NCBI GenBank assembly: GCA_013298625.1
Contig: JAAFIF010000002.1
Span: 124,001-188,000 of the forward strand
Direction: 5' to 3'
Source of the DNA: Myxococcales bacterium
GTDB lineage: Bacteria; Myxococcota_A; Polyangia; Polyangiales; Ga0077539
Length of the DNA stretch: 64,000 bases
Part shown: one piece after another, positions 55,534 through 62,014 of the stretch
Numbering within the stretch: the first letter of the stretch is position 1
How the letters are laid out: every line of letters starts with the position of its first letter
Made by a program: the position numbers and the translations under genes
The notes under the pieces: generated by a model
Seen by the model: the letters and a program-made list of their open reading frames with translations, nothing else
The model's database searches: none
Told to the model about the DNA's origin: nothing

Positions 55534-55710
55534 CGATCGTCGAGCGAGGATGGTCGAGGCAGGTCTTTCGCTTGGACCCCTTCGCTCTCGCGTCGGGGCC
55601 TTCAGCGTTTCGCCTCTCCAGACTGCGGAGAGGGATGGATTCGAACCACCGTCGCGTTTTACCGCGACTGACCGGATGAAACCCGTCTCTGTACTTCGCT
55701 CGACGAATCG
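55534..55710 (-). ncRNA. Permuted tRNA-like RNA, unit 4 (Ser-type), next to the Ro60 gene
   Basis: Outer stem: 55710-55696 pairs with 55547-55534, 14 bp with one bulged T. Then AAGTACAG (55696-55689), helix GAGACGGG (55689-55682) with CCTGCCTC (55563-55556, one mismatch), TTTCATC, a class II variable arm GTCGCG/CGCGAC, T-arm GGTGG-TTCGAAT-CCATC, acceptor CCTCTCC, loop GCAGTCT (starts with G, the Ser discriminator), acceptor GGAGAGG (7 of 7). The D-arm is not recognisable and a GGCCCC/GGGGTC hairpin replaces part of the anticodon arm. Lies 75 bases after the Ro60 stop. Confidence 0.68.
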
Positions 55711-55746
55711 ATGTTTGCTGCTCGACGATCGACTCGTCAACACCCG

Positions 55747-55776
55747 GCGAAGATATTCGTTGAACAATATCTCCGC
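55747..55776 (-). terminator. Hairpin after the Ro60 gene
   Basis: 11-bp stem (GCGAAGATATT with AATATCTCCGC, one G-U on the RNA) and eight-base loop, ten bases past the stop codon at 55786. AT-richer than the surroundings. No T tract follows on the minus strand, so it may stabilise the message end or only partly terminate. Confidence 0.5.
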
Positions 55777-55785
55777 CGAGCCATT

Positions 55786-57504
55786 TCAGAATCGCGCGCG
55801 GATGTCGTCGAGCGTCGCGTTGGTGCGCGCGGGCTCCGAGCGCGCCGCGGACGCGGGCGCCTCGGTGGTCGGCGGCACTTCGACCGCGGCGAGCCCGCGC
55901 TCGAACTCGCCCACGGTCCGCAGGATCTTCTCGCTGAACCCGCTCACGAGGTTGACCCTCGGATCGCTGGTCGAGAGCGACGCCGTGCCGTAGCCCGCGA
56001 GGTCCACCGAGTGGACCACGAGCGCGGGGTTGAGCGCGGCTCGGTACTTCGCCACGGCGCCCGCGAAGGTGTCCGGCGAAGTCGCGCTCGAATAGCTCTG
56101 CATGTCCGAGAAGACGATCAGGCGGTCTGCGCGAATCTTCTTCTCGATCATGAGCTCGAGCACCCTGTGCGTGTTGGTCGCGTGTCCGACGTTGGTCGAC
56201 GCCTGGCGGTTCATCGCCGTCAGGATCGAGTCCGACACGGACACGGGCACCAGCCTCGCGCTCTCGCCGAAGACGATCAGGTGAGCGTCATCGGAGATTC
56301 GCTGCGCGATGGCCGCCATCAGATTCGCCGCGGCCTGGTGGGTCACGATGCTCTTGGCGGACACCGGCGAGCTCATCGAGCCCGAGTTGTCCGACGCGAC
56401 CACGGTCACGCCAGGCAGCCGCGCGAGCGCGCTCGAGGCGTGCACGAGCGCGGTCTCGAGCGCCGCTGCGACGACGGCGTTCTTGCCCTTCAGCAGCCCC
56501 GCGTCGGCGAGCATCTTGGACGCCGAGTAGAAGCGAAACGGCAATTGCTTGCTCTTCGCGACCTCGCGCGGATCCGCGATGCGCGCGGCCAGCGTCTCTG
56601 GGTCGACGCCAGTCGTGAGCATGTTTCGCAGGTTTCGCAGCAAGGCCATGTAGCCCATCTGCGGCAGGACCGACTCCCACACGGCGCGGTTGGCGCCGCC
56701 GAACTGCGAGACCACGACCTCCCAGTTGGCGTGCGAGCTCGTGATGAGCGCGCGCGCCTCGTCGTCGAAAGAGCTCTTCTTGGCGAGCGCCTTTCGCGCG
56801 GCGATCACTGGGGTCGCGGCCGCGTCCACGACCTCGCCAGAGACGAGGTACTTGTAGACGGGCTGCGACAGACCGAAATCCTTCGAGCGGTCGATCATTC
56901 GAAGGACGTCCCTGAAGGTCGGGCGATCGGTCGTGTCGTACTTCATCAGCTGCGCTTCAGAGAACTTGCCGATCGCGTCGGCGAGCCCGCGCTTCAGCGA
57001 GTTTGGCAGCTTCTGGTTGCGCTTGTTCGCGCCGACGCCCGAGGCGAAGAGCGCCAGGTACGCAGCGAAGACCTGCCGCACTTCGTCCGCGCGCTGCACG
57101 ATCTTGCGAGCGTACTGGCGGACAAACGGCTTGGTCTTCGGCTCGCTCGCGGCGATCGCGAGCAGGACCTGCGGGGTCGAGCGCACGTTCATCTCGGTGC
57201 GCGCCCACAGGGCGAGGGCGAGCAGGTCGCGCGGGTTGTCGCCGCGGGCGATCTGCTTTGCGGTCTCGATGATGCTCGCCGCTTCGGAGGTGAGCCCGAG
57301 CGCCGAGCCCTCGTCGGACTCCGCGGGCTTGGAGTAATAGTTGGGCTCGTTGAAAAACGAGCTGCCGAGCATGGTGAGCATGCGCAGCGAGGGGTCGGTG
57401 ATGGCAAACGCCTCGCCGCCTGCGCGGTTGAGGCACACGTCTGCAGAGCTCGCCTGCGCGGCGGGCGCAGGCGGAGCGCCCTTCGTCATCGCGAATCGCG
57501 CCAC
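55786..57504 (-). CDS. rsr: TROVE-domain Ro60 orthologue (Rsr)
   Basis: 572 residues from the GTG at 57504, which has AAGGAG eight bases upstream. Residues about 20-370 form the helical TROVE ring (LARGDNP-type ARGDNPRDLLALALWARTE, FRDVLRMIDRSKDFGLSQPVYKYL, NLRNMLTTGVDPETLAARI, SKQLPFRFYSA). A von Willebrand A domain follows with MIDAS motif DNSGSMS at about 385 and a later FSDMQ. Ro60 proteins bind misfolded RNA ends in the ring and Y RNA on its outer face, and in bacteria help RNA turnover under stress. It sits 42 bases after tRNA-Tyr and just before permuted unit 4. Confidence 0.92.
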   Translation of the reverse strand: MARFAMTKGAPPAPAAQASSADVCLNRAGGEAFAITDPSLRMLTMLGSSFFNEPNYYSKPAESDEGSALGLTSEAASIIETAKQIARGDNPRDLLALALWARTEMNVRSTPQVLLAIAASEPKTKPFVRQYARKIVQRADEVRQVFAAYLALFASGVGANKRNQKLPNSLKRGLADAIGKFSEAQLMKYDTTDRPTFRDVLRMIDRSKDFGLSQPVYKYLVSGEVVDAAATPVIAARKALAKKSSFDDEARALITSSHANWEVVVSQFGGANRAVWESVLPQMGYMALLRNLRNMLTTGVDPETLAARIADPREVAKSKQLPFRFYSASKMLADAGLLKGKNAVVAAALETALVHASSALARLPGVTVVASDNSGSMSSPVSAKSIVTHQAAANLMAAIAQRISDDAHLIVFGESARLVPVSVSDSILTAMNRQASTNVGHATNTHRVLELMIEKKIRADRLIVFSDMQSYSSATSPDTFAGAVAKYRAALNPALVVHSVDLAGYGTASLSTSDPRVNLVSGFSEKILRTVGEFERGLAAVEVPPTTEAPASAARSEPARTNATLDDIRARF

Positions 57505-57546
57505 TGGGGAGACTCCTTGTGAATGTTGCGGTTGAGAGAGAAAGAG

Positions 57547-57628
57547 TGGATGGGGAGGGACTCGCACCCCCAGTTGTCAGGGACCGAACCGTTTACAGCG
57601 GCCGTGGCTCTCTTTTGCCGGCCCATCC
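57547..57628 (-). tRNA. tRNA-Tyr(GUA), atypical D-loop
   Basis: 82 bases, class II. Acceptor GGATGGG/CCCATCC, D-stem GGC/GCC with loop AAAAGAGA (no GG), anticodon arm GGCCG-CTGTAAA-CGGTT (two G-U), variable arm GTC/GAC, T-loop TGCGAGT. C replaces T8. Discriminator A. Confidence 0.78.
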
Positions 57629-57640
57629 GTGTTGATGCAG

Positions 57641-57711
57641 TGGAGCAGGAGGGAATCGAACCCTCGTCTCGGGTGTGCAAGACCCGCGTCTTCCCGCTGG
57701 ACGACAGCCCC
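57641..57711 (-). tRNA. tRNA-Ala(UGC)
   Basis: 71 bases. Acceptor GGGGCTG/CTGCTCC includes the G3-U70 pair that marks tRNA-Ala, with one T6-T67 mismatch. D-stem GTC/GAC, anticodon arm CGGGT-CTTGCAC-ACCCG (anticodon TGC), T-arm GAGGG-TTCGATT-CCCTC, discriminator A. Confidence 0.82.
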
Positions 57712-57758
57712 GATGCCGCGCGACGACCTCTCGGCCGCCGCGCGAACAATGAAACATG

Positions 57759-57811
57759 GCACGCTCGTCACCCGATCGAACGAATTGCGATCGGGCCCTC
57801 GCAGCGCGTGC
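57759..57811 (-). other. Long spacer hairpin
   Basis: Between tRNA-Phe and tRNA-Ala. Outer arms GCACGC/GCGTGC and inner arms CCCGATCG/CGATCGGG with a nine-base loop. Confidence 0.5.
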
Positions 57812-57832
57812 TCTCTGCGAGAGAATTGACAG

Positions 57833-57905
57833 TGGAAACCTCCGGGATCGAACCGGATCCTCCTGGTCTTCAGCCAGGCGCGCGGACCAACTACGCCAGG
57901 TTTCC
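57833..57905 (-). tRNA. tRNA-Phe(GAA)
   Basis: 73 bases in normal order. Acceptor GGAAACC/GGTTTCC, D-stem GCG/CGC, anticodon arm CCTGG-CTGAAGA-CCAGG, T-arm TCCGG-TTCGATC-CCGGA, discriminator A. Its presence makes the Phe-type permuted unit at 54.0 kb redundant as a tRNA. Confidence 0.88.
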
Positions 57906-57910
57906 ATAAC

Positions 57911-57946
57911 CGGCGCCGCTGCAGGATTGCCCGTGCAGGGGCGCCG
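57911..57946 (-). other. Spacer hairpin
   Basis: CGGCGCC/GGCGCCG outer arms and CTGCA/TGCAG inner arms with a ten-base loop, between tRNA-Asn and tRNA-Phe. Confidence 0.5.
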
Positions 57947-57956
57947 CGAACGACAG

Positions 57957-58028
57957 CGACGGAGGAGGGATTCGAACCCACGTCGGGCTGGTTAACAGCC
58001 AGCTGCTCAGCCTCTGAGCTACTCCGCC
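57957..58028 (-). tRNA. tRNA-Asn(GUU)
   Basis: 72 bases. Acceptor GGCGGAG/CTCCGTC, D-arm GCTC/GAGC, anticodon arm GCTGG-CTGTTAA-CCAGC, T-loop TTCGAAT with one T-T mismatch in the T-stem, discriminator G as usual for Asn. Confidence 0.9.
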
Positions 58029-58031
58029 ACG

Positions 58032-58102
58032 ATGTCCGCCGCGCCCTTCGTGAGCGCCGCTCGCGAGGCGAGCGACAGCGCGCGAAGGCGCGGGCCGGAC
58101 AT
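58032..58102 (-). ncRNA. Long hairpin in the tRNA island, possible structured RNA
   Basis: ATGTCCG/CGGACAT plus CCGCGCC(C)TTCG/CGAAGGCGCGG give a stem of about 18 pairs with one bulge, capped by a second hairpin CGCTCGC-GAG-GCGAGCG. It lies four bases from tRNA-Asn. No tRNA-like arms are seen. The remaining spacer to 58301 holds nothing I can support. Confidence 0.4.
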
Positions 58103-58301
58103 TGTGTTGTGTTGTGCGCCTCGACCGTGCTCGCAGCAGGATCGCCGCGAGCGACGCCGAGGCGCGTCGTTCATTCGTCACGTCTGAGTTGTCATAGACC
58201 CGTGCGCGGTCATCGCCGCCGTCGTGGGCAGCGCTGTGCGCGAGGGGGATCCGCAGCGCCGGTCGCAAGTGCGCCGCGCTGTCGATCACCCTGTTGATCG
58301 G

Positions 58302-58374
58302 TCGACCCGAAGGGGCTCGAACCCTTACGCAGACGGTTAAGAGCCGTCCTCTCTGCCTCTCGAGTTCCAGGTCG
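58302..58374 (-). tRNA. tRNA-Lys(CUU)
   Basis: 73 bases, CCG after the discriminator. Acceptor CGACCTG/CGGGTCG, a D region with CTC/GAG and GG, anticodon arm GACGG-CTCTTAA-CCGTC (anticodon CTT), T-arm AAGGG-TTCGAGC-CCCTT, discriminator A. The acceptor begins with C, unusual for tRNA-Lys. Confidence 0.85.
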
Positions 58375-58649
58375 ATGCTGTGATTGAAAGCCAAGTAGTC
58401 TGTTTGATTGGTGCGTTTGATACACCTCTCCCATTCGGCTACTTCTCTGTTTGAAGTAGCCGCTCTCGCTCGCCCCGTCGGTCCGGGTCGTCGGTCCCGC
58501 TGCGTCGCTGCGACACCATCGCCTCCAGCGTCGCTCCGACCCTCTCGTCGAGCGCTCCCGTTCGCACGGATCGAGCTCGACTCGAGCGGCCGCTCCCTCA
58601 GCGCCAGGACCGCCGCTGCGATCCCGAGAGTCGAACGCCCCAAATGCAA
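58375..58649. other. Spacer at the upstream edge of the tRNA island
   Basis: 275 bases. The part at 58376-58461 is clearly AT-richer than its surroundings and carries a perfect 9-bp hairpin (GGCTACTTC with GAAGTAGCC, 58437-58461) plus a second CTACTT and a repeated TCAAACAGA on the minus strand. No gene is supported. Confidence 0.45.
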
Positions 58650-58690
58650 CGAGGCCGACTCTGCCGTGGGAGGGGGCGGAGTCGGCCTCG
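58650..58690 (-). terminator. Strong terminator-like hairpin
   Basis: Perfect 12-bp stem (CGAGGCCGACTC with GAGTCGGCCTCG) and 17-base loop, 34 bases after the stop of the small gene at 58725-59009. Minus-strand continuation TTGCATTTG is weakly T-rich. Confidence 0.65.
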
Positions 58691-58724
58691 GGTTTCGAGT
58701 CCTTTGTCAGCGAAGAGGAGCTCT

Positions 58725-59009
58725 CTAGCTCTCTCCTCGGCCAACTCCGCCGGAGTCATCTGGATCGCAAAGACCTGCAAAAATCCTGTTCTGCAGCCGC
58801 TCGACCTGTCCGCGCTTCGAGACACACGGGTGCGAACCGCCGACGTTCATCGCTTGGGCACGACGATACGAAGCGCCACTGCGTGACGAGACGGCCGCGT
58901 TGGCGGCGCTCGTGGCGCGGGTGACTTCGTTCGTGATGGCCCAGGAGATCAACATGGTGGCGTCGCTCGAATGCGCTCCGTCGAAAGGTGTCGTGTGTCG
59001 TGTCCCCAT
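58725..59009 (-). CDS. Small protein of unknown function
   Basis: 94 residues from ATG 59009; longer frames start upstream of the likely transcript start. Begins MGTRHTTPFDGAH, has a helical Ala/Ser/Thr segment (MLISWAITNEV, TSAANAAVSS) and a C-terminal half with three Cys-poor basic stretches ending DPDDSGGVGRGES. No ribosome site of note. A promoter 50 bases upstream and a terminator downstream frame it as a single transcript. No family recognised; coding status is moderately supported. Confidence 0.42.
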   Translation of the reverse strand: MGTRHTTPFDGAHSSDATMLISWAITNEVTRATSAANAAVSSRSGASYRRAQAMNVGGSHPCVSKRGQVERLQNRIFAGLCDPDDSGGVGRGES

Positions 59010-59060
59010 CACAAACACACCGGGCCGCGAGCCCTTGTGCGCCTTTCTGAGGTGCACCGA

Positions 59061-59089
59061 CTGATAGCGTGCCGGCCTTGCGCGGTCAA
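59061..59089 (-). promoter_or_regulatory. Sigma70-type promoter
   Basis: Minus strand TTGACC (59084-59089), 17-base spacer, TATCAG (59061-59066). Best promoter match in the region. It points to the small gene and, beyond its terminator, to the tRNA island. Confidence 0.5.
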
Positions 59090-59175
59090 GCGCAGCGAGC
59101 ACATTTTTTTAACAGACTTTCCGACGATCCACCGCTCGGTCGAGAAGGGCGTCCGCGGATCACTCAAACAGCAGT

Positions 59176-59811
59176 TCAGCGCGCGCGGCCGGCGTCGGCG
59201 GAGGGCGCCGTCGCGGGCTGCGGGGTCGCGGTGGCCGTCGCGGCAGCAGCGGGCGCGGCAGGGGGCTCTCCCACTGGGCCGCCCGTGAGCTGAGACAGCT
59301 CTTGCGCGTAGCGGTCTGCCGAGCGCAACAGCGAGCGAATCAGCCCGCGAAACGCACGTCGATCGAAGTTGCTGTCCGTGTGCAGAAGGCCCGAGAGCCG
59401 CACCTCACCGGTCGACGGCGACCACTCGACGCGCGAGGCGAGCATCTCCCAGTTGAGCTCGAGCAGTCGGCGCGTGGCCTGCGAGGCGTTGGCCGCGTCC
59501 GCGCGCAGCGTCGCGTAGCGCTCGATGTACACGTAGATGGTGTCCGAGCCGTCGTCGTAGGTCATCGACAGCACGAAGCGCCGACCCGTGGGGTTGGGCG
59601 TGCGTCCGTCGGCGCCCGGCGCCTGCGCGCGGATCGTGCACGCGCCCACGGTCGCGCTCGTCGGCGCGCACTGCGGCGCCATCGCCATCGCCTGCAGCTC
59701 CGCCTGCATCTGCCCGAGATATCGCGGCTGGGCCTGCGCGCCCGCGCTCAGAGAGGACAACAGCGCCGCGCCCGAGAGCGCGACCGACGAGAGGACGAGC
59801 GGTGATCGCAT
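59176..59811 (-). CDS. Exported YbjN-like protein
   Basis: 211 residues from ATG 59811. Signal peptide (SPLVLSSVALSGAALLSSL, cleavage near AGAQAQ). Core with RRFVLSMTYDDGSDTIYVYI, LLELNWEMLASRVEWSPSTG and the Phe/Arg-rich FDRRAFRGLIRSLLRSAD, matching the YbjN/CesT-like chaperone fold. Ends in an Ala/Pro/Thr-rich tail. Last gene of the thi operon, 34 bases after the ThiE-like gene. Confidence 0.7.
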   Translation of the reverse strand: MRSPLVLSSVALSGAALLSSLSAGAQAQPRYLGQMQAELQAMAMAPQCAPTSATVGACTIRAQAPGADGRTPNPTGRRFVLSMTYDDGSDTIYVYIERYATLRADAANASQATRRLLELNWEMLASRVEWSPSTGEVRLSGLLHTDSNFDRRAFRGLIRSLLRSADRYAQELSQLTGGPVGEPPAAPAAAATATATPQPATAPSADAGRAR

Positions 59812-59845
59812 CGGCCGAGAGGGTTCGCCGGGACGCGCGCGCAGG

Positions 59846-60523
59846 TCAAGCGATGTGCTGCGCGATCGCAGCGAGCAGCGGCGCGAGCGCGCCCGCAGGG
59901 TCCTTTGCGAGCAGTGGTCGCCGCGCGGCCACGCCTTGTGCGCCCGCAGCAAAGGCGGCGCGCACCGACGAATCATCGTCGATTCCGCCGAGCGCGATCA
60001 CCGAGCGGCCGGGCGCGCTCGCGACGATCGCCGAGAGTCCGCTCACGCCGAGAGGGGCGCTCTTGCCGGGCACCGCGCCGAAGGGCGCCGCGAGCAGCGC
60101 CGCGCACTGCACGGCTGCGGTCCGCGCTTCGTAGGGGTCGTGCACGGCGGCGCTCATCGCGATGCCGTCCGCGCCCTGCGCAGAGAGAAACCGCTCGACG
60201 TCCGCTGCGCACGGGCCCGCGTGGGTGACGTGCACGGCGTCCGCGCCCGAGATCACCGCGAGGTCTGCGCGCTCGCCGATCACGAACCGCGCGCGGTGCT
60301 CTGCGGTGAGCGAGCGCAGCGAGCGCGAGAGCGAGAGCGCGTCACGCGCAGGCAGGCGCGAGGCGTTGCGCAGCCAGAGCGTCACGCGGTGCGTGGGGAT
60401 ACCCTCGCGGGCGACGCGATCGCACAGCGCGACGCAGCGATCGAGTACGTCGCGAGCGGCGAGGACTTCGACGTCCGCGCAGAGCCAGAGCAGCGAGCGC
60501 TCGAAGCCCGTCGAGTGTGTCAC
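59846..60523 (-). CDS. ThiE-like thiamine phosphate synthase homologue
   Basis: 225 residues from a GTG overlapping the previous stop by four bases. TIM-barrel pattern of ThiE/TenI: VISGADAVHVTHAG, GIAMSAAVHDPYEA, AVPGKSAPLGVSGL and SVIALGGIDDDS. The expected pyrophosphate-binding loops are altered, closer to TenI-type thiazole tautomerase. Placed in an operon with thiS and thiG, so a thiamine role is likely. Confidence 0.72.
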   Translation of the reverse strand: MTHSTGFERSLLWLCADVEVLAARDVLDRCVALCDRVAREGIPTHRVTLWLRNASRLPARDALSLSRSLRSLTAEHRARFVIGERADLAVISGADAVHVTHAGPCAADVERFLSAQGADGIAMSAAVHDPYEARTAAVQCAALLAAPFGAVPGKSAPLGVSGLSAIVASAPGRSVIALGGIDDDSSVRAAFAAGAQGVAARRPLLAKDPAGALAPLLAAIAQHIA

Positions 60524-60822
60524 TGCGCCCCGGCGTCGGAGCGATCGCGCTCGGGCTCGTGAGCGGGCATCGCTCCACCTTCGAGGGCGATGCGCGCGCG
60601 CGCTGCGAAGCGGCTTCCGGGCGCGTGTTGCACGAGAAAGCGCAGGGTCTCGTCGCGCGCCTCGCGGTTGCGCTGCGCGTCGAAGCGCTCGGCCAACGCC
60701 CACAGCGCCTCGCCGGGGCTCTCTTCGCGGCGCTGCTCGTAGGGTCGCACCGAGGCGCACTGCATGGGCGCCACCACGTGCGAGAGGGCCATCATCGTGA
60801 GCGCGACGGTCGAGCGAACCAT
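60520..60822 (-). CDS. Small probable lipoprotein in the thi operon
   Basis: 100 residues from ATG 60822. Hydrophobic N-terminus (STVALTMMALSHVVAPMQC) with a weak lipobox Cys, then a TPR-like helical pair (GEALWALAERFDAQRNREARDETLRFLVQHAPGSRFAARA is interrupted here only by description). Lies between thiG and the ThiE-like gene, 7 bases after thiG, with a four-base overlap downstream. No known thiamine function. Confidence 0.55.
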   Translation of the reverse strand: MVRSTVALTMMALSHVVAPMQCASVRPYEQRREESPGEALWALAERFDAQRNREARDETLRFLVQHAPGSRFAARARIALEGGAMPAHEPERDRSDAGAQ

Positions 60823-60829
60823 GCGGGCT

Positions 60830-61672
60830 TCACTCGATGCCGAGCGCGTCGTGGCCGCGGCTCGAGGCGATGGTCCCAGCGAGCGGCGAGCTGGCGTTGG
60901 CGTACAAGCGCTTCTCCATACGACCCGCGCGGTACGCGAGGCGTCCGGCATCGACGGCGAGGCGCATCGCCGTGGCCATGCGAACGGGGTCCTTCGCTGC
61001 GGCGATGGCGGTGTTCATCAAGACGCCGTCCGACCCGAGCTCCATGGCGATCGCCGCGTCGCTCGCGGTCCCCACGCCTGCATCCACGATGACAGGAACG
61101 CTCACGGTCTCCATCAAGATCCGGAGGTTGTACGGGTTGCGAATGCCGAGGCCCGAGCCGATGGGCGCGCCGAGCGGCATGACCGCGGGGCATCCGAGGT
61201 CGACGAGCTTCTTGGCGGTGATGGGGTCGTCGTTGGTGTACGGCAGGACGAAGAAGCCCTCTTTGACGAGGACTTTCGTCGCCTCGAGCAGCCCGACGAC
61301 GTCGGGGAAGAGCGTCTTGGGGTCGCCGATCACCTCGAGCTTGACCATGTCCGAGCCCGAGAGCTCCCGGCCGAGGCGCGCGGTGCGGATCGCGTCGTCC
61401 GCGGTGTAGCAGCCCGCGGTGTTGGGCAGCAGGTCGAACTTCTCTTCGAGCAGCATGCCGAACAGCGAGCCGACGCCGCGCTCTTTGAGGTCGACGCGGC
61501 GCACCGCGACGGTCACCACGCGGGCGCCGGACGCGAGGATCGCGGCGCGGGTCTGATCGACGCTCGCGTACTTGCCGGTCCCGACGAAGAGGCGAGAGCT
61601 GAACGTGCGGCCGCCGATGAGGAGCGCGTCGTCGTTGGAGGGCGCAGAGGTGGGCTCGGTGGGGTCGGTCAT
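60830..61672 (-). CDS. thiG: Thiazole synthase ThiG
   Basis: 280 residues. Motifs: [45 protein letters not shown], catalytic Lys region, [27 protein letters not shown] and [15 protein letters not shown]. Makes the thiazole phosphate of thiamine from DXP, glycine-derived imine and ThiS-thiocarboxylate. Confidence 0.95.
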   Translation of the reverse strand: MTDPTEPTSAPSNDDALLIGGRTFSSRLFVGTGKYASVDQTRAAILASGARVVTVAVRRVDLKERGVGSLFGMLLEEKFDLLPNTAGCYTADDAIRTARLGRELSGSDMVKLEVIGDPKTLFPDVVGLLEATKVLVKEGFFVLPYTNDDPITAKKLVDLGCPAVMPLGAPIGSGLGIRNPYNLRILMETVSVPVIVDAGVGTASDAAIAMELGSDGVLMNTAIAAAKDPVRMATAMRLAVDAGRLAYRAGRMEKRLYANASSPLAGTIASSRGHDALGIE

Positions 61673-61720
61673 AGCGTAGAAGTTCCAGTAAAATGACAGG
61701 TCAGAGTGCGCTTCGAGGGA

Positions 61721-61927
61721 TCAGCCGCCGCCGACGAAGCTGACCACTTCGAGCTCGTCTCCGTCGGCTACAACGGTGCTCGCGTGCTCGGCGCGCACGA
61801 CGAGCTCACGGTTGCGCTCGACAGCGACGGGGCCGCGGAGGTTCATGCTCTCGACGACGGCCGCGATGGTGGTCCCCTCGCGCACGCGCTTCGACTCGCC
61901 GTTGACGATGACAGTGATCTCGCTCAA
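61721..61927 (-). CDS. thiS: Sulfur carrier protein ThiS
   Basis: 68 residues from a TTG at 61927; a GTG at 61939 is also possible. Ubiquitin-like: [48 protein letters not shown]. The C-terminal Gly run carries the thiocarboxylate. First gene of the thi operon, 48 bases before thiG. Confidence 0.85.
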   Translation of the reverse strand: MSEITVIVNGESKRVREGTTIAAVVESMNLRGPVAVERNRELVVRAEHASTVVADGDELEVVSFVGGG

Positions 61928-62014
61928 AGCGGCGCGCACTCTACTGGCTCGATCGCGCATAGTCACGGGAAGCGATCGCGCGCACCCTTCGCTTACGAAC
62001 GGACGAGCCCGACC

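Noticed and set aside
53600..58400. Prophage or integrated plasmid
   Set aside because: The composition of tRNAs is island-like, but no integrase, capsid, tail, replication or partition genes are present in or beside it; the HNH family is common on chromosomes.
58384..58455. Armless tRNA-Leu(CAA) with loop ATCAAAC
   Set aside because: A 5-bp stem with a plausible anticodon loop exists, but there is no T-arm and the D-stem overlaps the anticodon stem; hairpin/repeat description is safer.
57891..58649. A 252-codon minus-strand frame across tRNA-Lys and tRNA-Asn
   Set aside because: It runs through two certain tRNA genes and several hairpins, and its composition changes along its length.
58650..59054. 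tmRNA or RNase P RNA between promoter and terminator
   Set aside because: Length was suggestive, but no tRNA-like ends, no tag frame, and none of the conserved RNase P segments could be found.
59105..59111. Seven-T run as a plus-strand terminator
   Set aside because: The preceding stem is only about five pairs and no plus-strand gene lies upstream; the same bases are upstream of a minus-strand promoter.
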